Positions 9,176 through 17,365 of a stretch of 64,000 bases of DNA are shown here, piece by piece. The notes under the pieces were generated by a model. It did no database searches. It saw nothing but the letters and a program-made list of their open reading frames with translations, and was not told the origin of the DNA. The position numbers and the translations under genes were made by a program. The stretch is from Saccharopolyspora soli (GTDB lineage Bacteria; Actinomycetota; Actinomycetes; Mycobacteriales; Pseudonocardiaceae): contig NZ_JALBWV010000010.1 in NCBI RefSeq assembly GCF_022678645.1, positions 117,596-181,595 on the forward strand, given 5' to 3'. Numbering within the stretch: position 1 is the first letter of the stretch; every line of letters starts with the position of its first letter.

Positions 9176-9717
9176 GTACGTTCTCCCGATCCTTGATCGC
9201 AACTGCTGCCGGTGTGGCCCTGCTTGGACTCTCCGCCTGCTCGGGCGGCGGTTCGAGCAACGACGGTAACGACGAGACGTCCGCCGCGCCTACCACAGCT
9301 GCGTCGGGTTCTGGGCTGGCGAGCTTCGATCCTTGCACGTTCTTCAATGCCGATGAACTGAGCTCGTTCGGGGTTGCGACGCAGTCCGAAGACGGCACGG
9401 TGGTGAGCTTCGAACCCGGCTGCAAGTGGGAAGGCGAGAAGATGATCCTCTCGCTGCTCAAGAATGCCGACGAGACCGTCGCGTCCTACGAGACGTCCGG
9501 TAGCTGGGACAGCTACACGAAGAAGACGATCGGTGGGCGATCTGCTGCGGTCGCAGTTGAGTCGGGTGCCGCTGGCCAGGGCGGCTGCACAGTGCTCGTC
9601 GACGCAGGCGGCGGCGTTGCGATCTACGGAGTCGACGGCGTGCTGCGCGATTCGGTCGACGCTTGCCCCGAGGCGGAGAAGATCGCCAGTCAAACGGCTT
9701 CTCGATTGCCCGAATGA
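9172..9717 (+). CDS. DUF3558 family lipoprotein
   Basis: The 181-residue protein begins with a lipoprotein signal peptide ending in a lipobox (GLSAC, Cys23). A Gly/Ser/Thr linker follows, then the domain that starts FDPCTFFNADEL, typical of DUF3558. Four Cys (DPC, GCKW, GCTV, ACPE) probably form two disulfides outside the cell. It would be anchored to the outer face of the membrane. In actinomycetes DUF3558 lipoproteins often sit beside PPE-like and EspG genes, as here; their exact job is not known. Confidence 0.85.
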   Translation: MSTFSRSLIATAAGVALLGLSACSGGGSSNDGNDETSAAPTTAASGSGLASFDPCTFFNADELSSFGVATQSEDGTVVSFEPGCKWEGEKMILSLLKNADETVASYETSGSWDSYTKKTIGGRSAAVAVESGAAGQGGCTVLVDAGGGVAIYGVDGVLRDSVDACPEAEKIASQTASRLPE

Positions 9718-9727
9718 CCGAGGGGGA

Positions 9728-11116
9728 ATGATGGGACTTCTTGACACGCTCGACAACGCGGGATCCCAGATCTTCGGTTGGGAAAGTGCTGCGGAAGAGG
9801 ATCGCAAGGCGCAGGCCGAGAAGGCCAGCCAGGTTGCGCAACAGCAGCAGAACCAGCTGGCGCAGCAGAACTCCGGGCTGAGCGTCAACAGCTACGACTC
9901 ACCCGCGATCAGCCAGTGCGTCAACTGGTCCGGCTTCAGCCATTCGGAGATCTTCAAGACCAACCAGGATTCGATCGACCAGGGGAAGGTCGGCGAGGCC
10001 GCCCAAGCATGGATCGAACTTGCGAAAGGTCTGCGCACGCGCGGCGAGAACTACGCCACGGATATCGCCAAAATCGTCGACGGCGGTTGGCAAGGCGAAG
10101 CCGCTAGCAATGCTCGTGAGGTCGGCAAGCCTGCTTCCGACTGGATGAAGGCCAGTGCGGATGCTTTCGAGATGACCGGCAACAACCTCAACGCCGCAGG
10201 CGATGCTGCTGGTCAGGCCAAGAAGATGGTCGAGCAGCCGCAGGGGTTCAGCTGGGGCGAGGCCGCCGCTAGCTCGGTTCCGTTCGGGCTCGCGGGCGGC
10301 GGCATCAATGCCCTCAGCCAGATGGAGGAGCAGGAGCAGGCCGAGAAGGCCGCGCAGGAGACGATGGGGCGCGTTTACAGCCCCACGCTCACCCAGGTCG
10401 ACGCGAAGATGCCGCAGTACCAAGCTCCGGACGGTTCCACCAAGGAGCCGCCGCCGGTGCCTCCGACGGACCGCACGGACTGGGGCGGTGGCCCCGGCGA
10501 AGTCGGTCCCACCGGTGGTGGCCCCGGCGCTGGCTACGGCGGCGGGCCAGGCAGTGGCGTCGGTGGTTTCGGCAGCGGCTCCGGCGTCGGTTCCGGGACT
10601 GGTTCCGGCGGCGGAATCGGTGGCGGAGTCGGTGGGGGAGTCGGTGGCGGAATCGGTGGCGACTACACCTCGCCGGCCGGGACCGGCAGCCAGTGGGCCG
10701 GTCAGCCCGGCGGGCCGGGCACCGGACTTCCCGGCGGTGGGCTTCCCGGTGGCGGTGCCGGTGCTGGCGGGGGAGCCGGAGGCGTCGGCGCCGGGATGGT
10801 CGGCGGCATGGCCGGTGGTCTCGGTGCTGGTGGTTTGGGTGCCGGGGGCGCTGGAGCCGGTGGGATGGGCGCTGGCGGTCGGGCCGGTACCGGTGGTCTC
10901 GGTGCTGGCGGCGCCGGAGCGGGCGCTGCTGGCGGCGCCGGGGCTCGGGGTGCTGGTGCTGGTCGCGGCGGCATGGGCGGCATGGGCGGTGCCGCTGGTC
11001 AGCGCGGACAGGGCGGCGAGGACGAGGAGCACGATCGGCCGTCCTGGCTTGAGGAACAAGACGACGTCTGGATGAACGACATGCCCAGGACCGCCCCGCC
11101 GGTGCTGGGGGAGTGA
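9728..11116 (+). CDS. PPE-like protein with long Gly-rich C-terminal tail
   Basis: The protein has 462 residues. The N-terminal 200 residues are helical with a WxG turn (GGWQGEAA near 120), as in PPE/WXG superfamily proteins. A Pro-rich hinge (KEPPPVPPTD) follows. About 200 residues of Gly/Ala repeats (GGVGGG, GAGGLGAGG types; 10480-10990) come next, then an acidic end (EDEEHDRPSWLEEQDDVWMND). ATG 9728 has GAGGGGG just upstream; the longer upstream frame is an overlap with the lipoprotein gene. It is probably secreted through an ESX system with the EspG protein encoded next as chaperone (inference). Mycobacterial PE_PGRS proteins have similar Gly-rich tails, but there is no clear homology beyond composition. 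Confidence 0.7.
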   Translation: MMGLLDTLDNAGSQIFGWESAAEEDRKAQAEKASQVAQQQQNQLAQQNSGLSVNSYDSPAISQCVNWSGFSHSEIFKTNQDSIDQGKVGEAAQAWIELAKGLRTRGENYATDIAKIVDGGWQGEAASNAREVGKPASDWMKASADAFEMTGNNLNAAGDAAGQAKKMVEQPQGFSWGEAAASSVPFGLAGGGINALSQMEEQEQAEKAAQETMGRVYSPTLTQVDAKMPQYQAPDGSTKEPPPVPPTDRTDWGGGPGEVGPTGGGPGAGYGGGPGSGVGGFGSGSGVGSGTGSGGGIGGGVGGGVGGGIGGDYTSPAGTGSQWAGQPGGPGTGLPGGGLPGGGAGAGGGAGGVGAGMVGGMAGGLGAGGLGAGGAGAGGMGAGGRAGTGGLGAGGAGAGAAGGAGARGAGAGRGGMGGMGGAAGQRGQGGEDEEHDRPSWLEEQDDVWMNDMPRTAPPVLGE

Positions 11117-11125
11117 CCCGATGAT

Positions 11126-11165
11126 GACCGGTGGTGGCGGCCGTCGGCCCCACCACCGGTCTTTT
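11126..11165 (+). terminator. Intrinsic terminator after the PPE-like gene
   Basis: A perfect 12-bp stem (11126-11137 with 11150-11161, GACCGGTGGTGG) is followed by TTTT. EspG begins 40 bp later, so it has either readthrough or its own promoter. Confidence 0.75.
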
Positions 11166-11200
11166 CGCGTAGGGCGCGATTTCACAAGGGGAGAAGTGCG

Positions 11201-12019
11201 GTGAGCGTGTTGGGGCGGTGGCAGCTGCTGCCTGTGCACTTGGACGTCGTGCTCAAGTACCTGCGGATCGATGGCCTGACCTTGCCGCTGAGCAGCCGGT
11301 CAGCCGGGTACACCGCGGACCAGTTCAGCCGGATAGCGCGAACCGAACTGGATCGGATGGCCGCCAACGGGGTGGTCGTCAACGACGAGGTCGCGCCGCC
11401 GCTGGTCGCCGCGCTCAAGTCGCTGGCCACGCCGTACCTGTGGGTCGACTCGATGTGGTTCCCGCAGGTCGGCACGGACCACTGCTGGCGGGCGCTCGCC
11501 GTGTACACCGAGGGGAACCGGGTCGTCCTCGGGGTGCAGACGCCCAGCGAGAACCCCCAGCGCGGCGGGATGCTGACCGTCGAGGTGCACGAGAACACAC
11601 CGTTGCCGCAGGTCCTGTTGGCCACCTTGCCGCCCACCCGACCGGGCAACCGGGGCCCGGTGCGCGTCCCGCAGAGTTCGCTGGTGCGGCAGCAGCCCGA
11701 TGACTTCGACCAGCAGAGCATGATGCAGTCCGCCACCCCGGCCCGCGGTAGCAGCGGGGACCAGCAGGTGGTGCTCTACGAGGCGATCGGGAAAGCCCCG
11801 CACCTGCGCATCGGCCAGATCGGGGCCAACGTCCGCGACCGGTACGGCCGCCGGAAGCGCTCCCCGGTCGTGTCCTGGTTCGACAACCCGGAGCCCGACG
11901 GCCGGTACCTGAACCGCATCGAGCGCGGCAGCACCGGTGAGCAGGTGTTCGCCCTGCTCCCGGCGGATGCTCGCACGATCGGCGCGGAGATCGATTCCCT
12001 CATCGCCCAGGTGCGGTGA
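11201..12019 (+). CDS. EspG-family ESX secretion chaperone
   Basis: The 272-aa cytosolic protein has the EspG layout: an N-terminal helix-strand unit, a central segment ending VLGVQTPSENPQRGG, and a C-terminal part with DRYGRRKRSPVVSWFD and NPEPDGRY. In mycobacteria EspG binds the tip of PPE proteins and keeps PE-PPE pairs soluble for the ESX machine. The PPE-like protein encoded directly upstream is its obvious client here. GTG 11201 has AAGGGGAGAAG as RBS. No EccB/C/D/E or MycP gene is present, so the pore must be encoded elsewhere. Confidence 0.85.
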   Translation: MSVLGRWQLLPVHLDVVLKYLRIDGLTLPLSSRSAGYTADQFSRIARTELDRMAANGVVVNDEVAPPLVAALKSLATPYLWVDSMWFPQVGTDHCWRALAVYTEGNRVVLGVQTPSENPQRGGMLTVEVHENTPLPQVLLATLPPTRPGNRGPVRVPQSSLVRQQPDDFDQQSMMQSATPARGSSGDQQVVLYEAIGKAPHLRIGQIGANVRDRYGRRKRSPVVSWFDNPEPDGRYLNRIERGSTGEQVFALLPADARTIGAEIDSLIAQVR

Positions 12020-12216
12020 GATCGCGGGGGAAGCGGCAGCCACGATTTTCGCCACCTGCGCAACTCGCACCGCAACCCTGCGCAGTCCAACGCGCCCGCC
12101 GTTGATCTGCGCAGTGGGTTCGAGGTCAAGTTTTGCGGGGGTCCCGCAATCCGCGAAGGCACCCCGACACGCCGAAGAGTGGCGAAGGGGGCACACACAG
12201 CTTGACAGTGCGCACG

Positions 12217-12222
12217 TAGGCT
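12217..12222 (+). promoter_or_regulatory. Putative leaderless -10 box (TAGGCT) of the M16 operon
   Basis: TAGGCT ends 7 nt before ATG 12230 and no Shine-Dalgarno is present. A TTGACA at 12202 is too close (9 nt) to act as its -35. The rest of the 210-bp gap shows nothing else. Confidence 0.4.
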
Positions 12223-12229
12223 GCAAGGC

Positions 12230-13558
12230 ATGGTCGAACCCCAGTTGCATCGCGTTACTCTGCCCAATGGGCTGCGCGTGGTGTTGGCACCGGACTCGGC
12301 AGCGGGCCCAGCGTCATCAGGGCAGGCCCCTGTGGTCGGTGTCAGCGTGCACTACGACGTGGGCTTCCGCTCGGAACCGGAGGGGCGCACCGGCTTTGCG
12401 CACCTGTTCGAGCATTTGATGTTCCAAGGCAGCGAGAGCCTGGAGAAACTCGCGCACTTCCGGCACGTGCAGGGTTCCGGTGGCACCTTCAACGGTTCGA
12501 CGCACCAGGACTACACCGATTACTACCAGGTCCTGCCGTCGGCGGCGCTGGAGCGGGCGCTGTTCCTCGAAGCGGACCGGATGCGGGCGCCGAAGATCAC
12601 CGACGAGAACCTGCGCAACCAGGTGGACGTGGTCAAGGAGGAGATCCGGCTCAACGTCCTCAACCGCCCCTATGGCGGGTTCCCGTGGATCCTGCTGCCG
12701 CCGGTGCTGTATTCGACCTTCGCGAACGCCCACAACGGCTACGGCGACTTCACCGACCTGGAACAGGCGACGGTCGACGACTGCGCGGCCTTCTTCGACA
12801 CCTACTACGCCCCCGGCAACGCGGTGCTCACCGTCACCGGCGACATCGACGTCGAGCGCACCATCGATTTGGTCGACAAGCACTTCGGCGACGTCCCGGC
12901 TCGTGACGTCCCGCAGCGCCCGTCGTTCGCCGAGCCGTTCCCGGCCGGTGAGCTGCGCGGCAAGCACACCGATTCGCACGCGCCGCTGCCCGCGGTCGCG
13001 CTGGGGTACCGGCTGCCCGACCCGGTCGGCGAACTCGACGCCTACCTGTCGAACGTGGTGCTCGCGGCGATCTTGTCCGACGGCGATGCCTCCCGCCTGC
13101 AGCAGCGCCTGGTCTACCAGGACGCGCTGGTGGTCGACGTGCACACCGGCTGCGGCCTGATGGGTGCCGTGTTGGACGCCCGCGACCCGGACACCTTCAC
13201 GATCACTGCGATTCACACGCCAGAGGTCGGGCTCGACCGGGTGATCGGTGCGGTGGACGAAGAGTTGGAGAAGCTGGCCACCGACGGCCCCACCGCGGAG
13301 GAGTTGGCCCGCGTCACGGCCCGCTGGGCGGCCAGCCTGCACCGGGAGCACGACCGCGTGACGTCCCGGACCCTCGACCTGGGGAGCGCCGAACTGCTGC
13401 ACGGCCGCGCCGAGCTGATCTCCGAGCTGCCGGAGCGGATCGGCGAGGTCGACGCGGAAGCGGTCGCATCGGCGGCGAAGGCCCTGCGGGCCGACGCGCG
13501 CGCGGTGCTGGAGGTCGAACCCGCAGGCGACGACAACGCGACAGGAGGTGCGGCATGA
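12230..13558 (+). CDS. M16 family zinc peptidase, catalytic subunit
   Basis: The protein has 442 residues. The inverted zinc motif HxxEH is present as HLFEH (58-62), and a downstream Glu in VKEEIRLNV acts as the third ligand. This is the catalytic half of the two-chain M16B arrangement known from mitochondrial processing peptidase and bacterial pairs. It begins LHRVTLPNGLRVVLAPD, typical of the family. The stop overlaps the next start (ATGA at 13555), so the two chains are made in step. It has no signal peptide and the substrate is unknown. Confidence 0.9.
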   Translation: MVEPQLHRVTLPNGLRVVLAPDSAAGPASSGQAPVVGVSVHYDVGFRSEPEGRTGFAHLFEHLMFQGSESLEKLAHFRHVQGSGGTFNGSTHQDYTDYYQVLPSAALERALFLEADRMRAPKITDENLRNQVDVVKEEIRLNVLNRPYGGFPWILLPPVLYSTFANAHNGYGDFTDLEQATVDDCAAFFDTYYAPGNAVLTVTGDIDVERTIDLVDKHFGDVPARDVPQRPSFAEPFPAGELRGKHTDSHAPLPAVALGYRLPDPVGELDAYLSNVVLAAILSDGDASRLQQRLVYQDALVVDVHTGCGLMGAVLDARDPDTFTITAIHTPEVGLDRVIGAVDEELEKLATDGPTAEELARVTARWAASLHREHDRVTSRTLDLGSAELLHGRAELISELPERIGEVDAEAVASAAKALRADARAVLEVEPAGDDNATGGAA

Positions 13559-14922
13559 CCCGCGCAACGCACCGCAGCGCCGAGGAAATCGGCCGCACCG
13601 AACTCGGCCCCCGGCCGCTGCCGCCGCTCGGCGAGCCCCGCAAGGGTCGCCCACCGGCCACTGTGGACACCTTGCTGGACAGCGGCCTGCGGGTGATCGC
13701 GGCCCGGCACGGCGTGGTCCCGATGGTCGAGCTGCGCCTGCGGATCCCGTTCGCCGGTGCGGACCCGAAGCACCCGGCGCGCGCCGAGGTGCTGGCCGAG
13801 GCGCTGCTGACCGGCACCGAGCGGCGCAACCGCGTGCAGGTGGACACCGATCTGGCCGCGGTCGGTGGTGATCTGAACGTGGTCGTCGACCCGGAGCGGC
13901 TCAGCTTCTCCGGCGATGCGCTCGCCACCGGGCTGGAAACCCTGCTCGACGTGCTCGCCGACGCGCTGACCGGCGCGGTTTACCGCGACGACGAGGTTGA
14001 GGTGGAACGTGCTCGGCTGGTCGAGCGGATCACCGTCGCGCGCTCGCAGCCTCGGGTGATCGCGCGGGAGGAGCTGCAGCGGCACCGCTACGGCGACCAC
14101 CCGTTCGTCCGCGAGGTGCCGGAGGCCGACGATGTCGCCGAGGTCACCGCCGAGGAGGTCCGCACCCTGCACCGCGAAGCGGTGCTCCCGCGCGGCTCGG
14201 TGCTGGTGCTGGTCGGCGACATCGACCCGGAGCAGGCGGTGGCCGCCGTCGCACGCATCCTGGGCGACTGGCAGTCCGAGGACAGTGCGCGGGAACTGCC
14301 GTCCCTGCCTGCGGTGCGCGGCGGTGATGTCCGACTGGTGCACCGGCCCGGCGCAGTGCAGTCGCAGCTGCGGTTCTCCGCGCAGGCGTTGCCGCGCACC
14401 GACCCGCAGTACCCGGCCTTGCAGATCGCGAACCTGGTCTTCGGCGGCTACTTCTCCTCCCGGTTGGTGGAGAACATCCGCGAGGACAAGGGCTACACGT
14501 ACGGCGCGCATTCGTCGTTCGAGTTCACCAGGGGCAACGGCACGCTGCTGGTGGACGCCGACACCGCCAGCGAGGTCACCGCGGCCGCGCTGCTGGAGAC
14601 CCGGTACGAACTGGCCCGACTAGCGCTGGTGCCGCCCACCGAGTCGGAGGTCGAGTCGGCACGGCAGTACGCCATCGGCGGCCTGCTCACCTCGACCGCT
14701 TCGCAGTCCGGGATGGCCTCCACGCTCGCCGCGCTGGCCACCGCCGGGCTGGCGCAGGATTGGCTGGTCGCGCACCCGGAGCGGTTGCGGGAGACAACGG
14801 TCGAGCAGGTGGCGGAGGCGGCGCGGCTGTTCGCCCCCACCGCCTTCACCGGCGTGGTGGTCGGTGATGCCGATGAACTCGCCGACCAGCTGCGGTTGCT
14901 CGGAGGTGTGGTGCTGCCATGA
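13555..14922 (+). CDS. M16 family peptidase-like protein, non-catalytic partner
   Basis: The 455-aa M16 fold has an N-terminal half that lacks HxxEH; the equivalent stretch reads AEVLAEALLTGTE. The C-terminal half keeps the Arg/Tyr-type substrate-positioning region (RLVENIREDKGYTYGAHSSFEF). In M16B heterodimers one chain supplies zinc and the other supplies the R/Y pair. That fits this 4-nt-overlapping gene pair. Strong translational coupling and equal length argue for a 1:1 complex with the product of 12230-13558. Confidence 0.88.
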   Translation: MTRATHRSAEEIGRTELGPRPLPPLGEPRKGRPPATVDTLLDSGLRVIAARHGVVPMVELRLRIPFAGADPKHPARAEVLAEALLTGTERRNRVQVDTDLAAVGGDLNVVVDPERLSFSGDALATGLETLLDVLADALTGAVYRDDEVEVERARLVERITVARSQPRVIAREELQRHRYGDHPFVREVPEADDVAEVTAEEVRTLHREAVLPRGSVLVLVGDIDPEQAVAAVARILGDWQSEDSARELPSLPAVRGGDVRLVHRPGAVQSQLRFSAQALPRTDPQYPALQIANLVFGGYFSSRLVENIREDKGYTYGAHSSFEFTRGNGTLLVDADTASEVTAAALLETRYELARLALVPPTESEVESARQYAIGGLLTSTASQSGMASTLAALATAGLAQDWLVAHPERLRETTVEQVAEAARLFAPTAFTGVVVGDADELADQLRLLGGVVLP

Positions 14923-14947
14923 CCGGGTTAGACGATGAGGCAGGCAA

Positions 14948-15877
14948 ATGACTTCCGATGTGTTCGCCGATCTGGGCTTCCAACTGGACTCCGCACCGCT
15001 GCTGTCCCGGTCCACTGTGGACCGGAGGGAAACGCTGCGGGACGCCCCGGACGGCGGTGCGGAACTGTGGTCGACCGGAAAAGTAGTGCTGGTGGATGCC
15101 AAGGGGCGCACCCCGATCGGCGCGGATTCGCGCTTGGTGGTGCATCCGGCGAGCGACTTCGGCGAACGCCCGGCTCCGAACGCCGTCCTGCTCGGCGTTG
15201 AGGGCGACGTCAGCTACTGGGCGTTGCGCAGCGAGCACGACGGCACCCACGACAACTGGCGGGACCTGCGCAGCGGCGGCGGATTGCTCAACGACACCGA
15301 CGCAGGACTGTTCACCACCGCCGTCGGGCTGCTCGGCTGGCACGACAACGCCCGCTACTGCGCGGTGTGCGGGGCGGCGACCACGCGCGTGCGCGCCGGG
15401 TGGGCGCGGCGATGCACGGGCTGCGACCGCGAGGAGTATCCGCGCACCGATCCGGCGGTGATCTGCCTGGTGCACGACGGCGCGGACCACGTGCTGCTGG
15501 CCCGCCAGCCGGTTTGGCCGCCGGAGCGGTACTCGGTGTTGGCCGGGTTCGTCGAGGTCGGCGAATCGTTGGAGGCGTGCGTCGCACGCGAGGTTTCCGA
15601 GGAGGTCGGGGTCGAGGTCTCCGAGATCCGGTATCTCGGCAGCCAGCCCTGGCCATTCCCGCGGTCGCTGATGCTGGGCTTCGCCGCGATCGCCGACCCC
15701 TCGGCGCCGCTGATCCCGGCCGACGGGGAGATCGAGGAGGCCCGTTGGGTGCACCGTGACGCGGTCCGGGCTGCGCTGGCGTCCGAGGGCGGGGCAGCGG
15801 TCGACGGTCTGCGGTTGCCGCCGGGCGTCTCCATCGCCTACCGCATGATCCGCGGTTGGGCGACCTGGCAGGACTGA
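14948..15877 (+). CDS. nudC: NAD(H) pyrophosphatase NudC (Nudix)
   Basis: The 309-aa protein has the NudC order: an N-terminal domain, a four-Cys zinc ribbon (Cys138, 141, 156, 159), and the 23-residue Nudix box starting at Gly200 (GFVEVGESLEACVAREVSEE..). The specificity motif SQPWPFP follows. It cleaves NADH to NMNH and AMP and, in studied bacteria, removes NAD caps from RNA. The gene sits between the channel and uvrD2 as in Rv3199c, although about 10 kb of inserted genes separate it from the channel. It starts 25 bp after the M16 operon. Confidence 0.93.
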   Translation: MTSDVFADLGFQLDSAPLLSRSTVDRRETLRDAPDGGAELWSTGKVVLVDAKGRTPIGADSRLVVHPASDFGERPAPNAVLLGVEGDVSYWALRSEHDGTHDNWRDLRSGGGLLNDTDAGLFTTAVGLLGWHDNARYCAVCGAATTRVRAGWARRCTGCDREEYPRTDPAVICLVHDGADHVLLARQPVWPPERYSVLAGFVEVGESLEACVAREVSEEVGVEVSEIRYLGSQPWPFPRSLMLGFAAIADPSAPLIPADGEIEEARWVHRDAVRAALASEGGAAVDGLRLPPGVSIAYRMIRGWATWQD

Positions 15878-15882
15878 CCCGC

Positions 15883-15919
15883 GGTGAGCCGGTCGGGACG
15901 TGGCCCCGACCGGCTCACC
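15883..15919. terminator. Bidirectional terminator between nudC and the GDPD gene
   Basis: A perfect 15-bp stem (15883-15897 with 15905-15919) and a 7-nt loop lie exactly between two convergent genes. There is no T-run on either side, as often in high-GC actinobacteria. Confidence 0.75.
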
Positions 15920-15925
15920 GGCGTT

Positions 15926-16774
15926 CTAGCGCTGGGTCAGGGACTGCGGGAAATCGGTGATGATCCCGTCCACACCGAGGTCGCGCAGCTGGCGCATCCG
16001 GCCGGGTTCGTTGACCGTCCAGACGTTGTTCGCCATGCCGAGCTCGTGGATGCGGGCCAGCAGCGCCGCGTCTGTGACGCTGGATTCGGTGTTGACCTGG
16101 TCCGCCCACCCGCTCAAGGCGACCAGTTCGGCATCGGTCGGCCGCTGCGCGTCGAGCAGGCCGATCGGCACCTCGGGCAGCAACTCGTGGAACCGCTGCG
16201 CGTCGTCGAGCTCGAAGGACTGCACCCCGAGCTGTCCGTCAGCCAACGCTTCTTCGAGGTAGCCGGGCGTGCTGCTCAGCTCGGCGGCGAGATCTTCCGG
16301 GATCCCGTCGTAGTGGTCGCACGGGCTGATCTCGGCGAGCAGACCGGTGCGGCCCCGGACCTGCGACACCACATCGGCCACCGTGATGATCGGCTCACCG
16401 GCGTAGCTCGCGTCGAACCACGAACCGGCGTCGAGCTGCTCCAGCTCGGCCAAGGTGAAGTCGGATACGCGGTAGGACGGGCGGCCGGGGAAGCGCTGCT
16501 CGACGTCGGTGGTGCGCTCCATGGTGCAGTCGTGGAAGTTCACCAGGTGCCCGTCCTTGCTGCGCTGGACATCGATCTCGACGAAGTCGGCGCGCTGCTT
16601 GATCGCCGCGGCGATGGCGGCTCGGGTGTTCTCCGGGGCGATCCCGGACGAGCCGCGGTGCGCGATTACCGTGACGTCCGGATTCGGTTCCGCGGCAACG
16701 GGTCCGGCAGCGGCGAGGACACCGGCGCAGGCGATCAGCAGGGCCGCGACCGGGCGTGTGGTTCTGTTGAGCAT
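15926..16774 (-). CDS. Secreted glycerophosphodiester phosphodiesterase
   Basis: The 282-aa protein has a signal peptide (ALLIACAGVLAAAGPVAA), then the GDPD TIM barrel: HRGSSGIAPENT with the catalytic His, FVEIDVQRSKDG with metal-binding Glu/Asp, and NFHDCTMERTT with the second catalytic His. It releases sn-glycerol-3-phosphate from deacylated phospholipids outside the membrane. The ATG at 16774 is preferred over 16810 because it puts the signal sequence at the very N-terminus. It is monocistronic, bounded by the strong hairpin downstream. Confidence 0.9.
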   Translation of the reverse strand: MLNRTTRPVAALLIACAGVLAAAGPVAAEPNPDVTVIAHRGSSGIAPENTRAAIAAAIKQRADFVEIDVQRSKDGHLVNFHDCTMERTTDVEQRFPGRPSYRVSDFTLAELEQLDAGSWFDASYAGEPIITVADVVSQVRGRTGLLAEISPCDHYDGIPEDLAAELSSTPGYLEEALADGQLGVQSFELDDAQRFHELLPEVPIGLLDAQRPTDAELVALSGWADQVNTESSVTDAALLARIHELGMANNVWTVNEPGRMRQLRDLGVDGIITDFPQSLTQR

Positions 16775-16894
16775 GGAACATGGCCTCCGACTCGTGTGGG
16801 CGGAGGCCATGCTGACCGGAGATCATTGCGCCCGAGCATCGGGCGGTTTGCCCCGCGATGCCGGTTTTCCGAACAGATCCAGCGGCTACGGGGT

Positions 16895-17365
16895 CTAAGC
16901 GGCGATTTCGGGAACCTGCAGCACGACGTCGGTGTCGCCGAGGCGTGCCACGAGTCGCAAAGTGCCACCGAGCGCTTCCACGTAGCAACGCACACTGGCC
17001 ACCGTGAGCGTCTCGATGTCGCCACGTTCGATGGCGCTAACCCGCGGCTGGCCGATGCCCATCCGCTTGGCAAGCTCGACCTGGGTGACCTGAGCGTTTT
17101 TCCGCAGCTCGGCCAACCGGTACCCGGTGACATAAGCCTCGGTGATCCGGCGTCCCAGCTCTTGCTGCTCCGGGGTGATGCCGAGCTGTTCCCGGACTTC
17201 GTCCCACGGGATTGTCATGGCTGATCCCTCCCGATCTATTGCTTGATCTTCTTCGGCCAGCCGGTAGCCCGCAACGCAAGCACGGGTGATCTCGTCCGCG
17301 CGTGCCCGGCCTCCTGGGGTCTCGTCCAGTTCGGTCCGCGTCTGCTCCCGGGGAATGGTGGTCAT
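16895..17365 (-). CDS. XRE-family antitoxin (HigA-like) with duplicated N-terminus
   Basis: The 156-residue protein has a C-terminal Cro/C1-type HTH: VTQVELAKRMGIGQPRVSAI, followed by ERGDIETLTVASVRCYVEALGG, typical of HigA antitoxins. Its start overlaps the toxin stop (ATGA at 17362-17365). The N-terminal 50 residues look like an older copy of the next 40: ITRACVAGYRLAEE matches ITEAYVTGYRLAEL, and both copies begin MT(T)IP. An internal ATG at 17218 has a very strong RBS (GGGAGGG, 7 nt spacing) and would give a normal 107-aa antitoxin. Both forms may be made. Confidence 0.85.
   Translation of the reverse strand: MTTIPREQTRTELDETPGGRARADEITRACVAGYRLAEEDQAIDREGSAMTIPWDEVREQLGITPEQQELGRRITEAYVTGYRLAELRKNAQVTQVELAKRMGIGQPRVSAIERGDIETLTVASVRCYVEALGGTLRLVARLGDTDVVLQVPEIAA

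Noticed and set aside
10480..10990. Dense short repeats, considered as CRISPR or tandem non-coding repeat
   Set aside because: The units are irregular and in frame, coding for Gly/Ala-rich protein; there are no equal-length spacers.
12202..12207. TTGACA considered as -35 box for the M16 operon
   Set aside because: Only 9 bp separate it from the best -10 (TAGGCT), too short for a sigma-70-type promoter.
13213..14511. 432-codon minus-strand frame opposite the M16 pair
   Set aside because: Shadow frame; the plus strand has the zinc motif and operon overlap.
15884..17224. 446-codon plus-strand frame over the GDPD and antitoxin genes
   Set aside because: It reads opposite to two genes with signal peptide, catalytic motifs and HTH.
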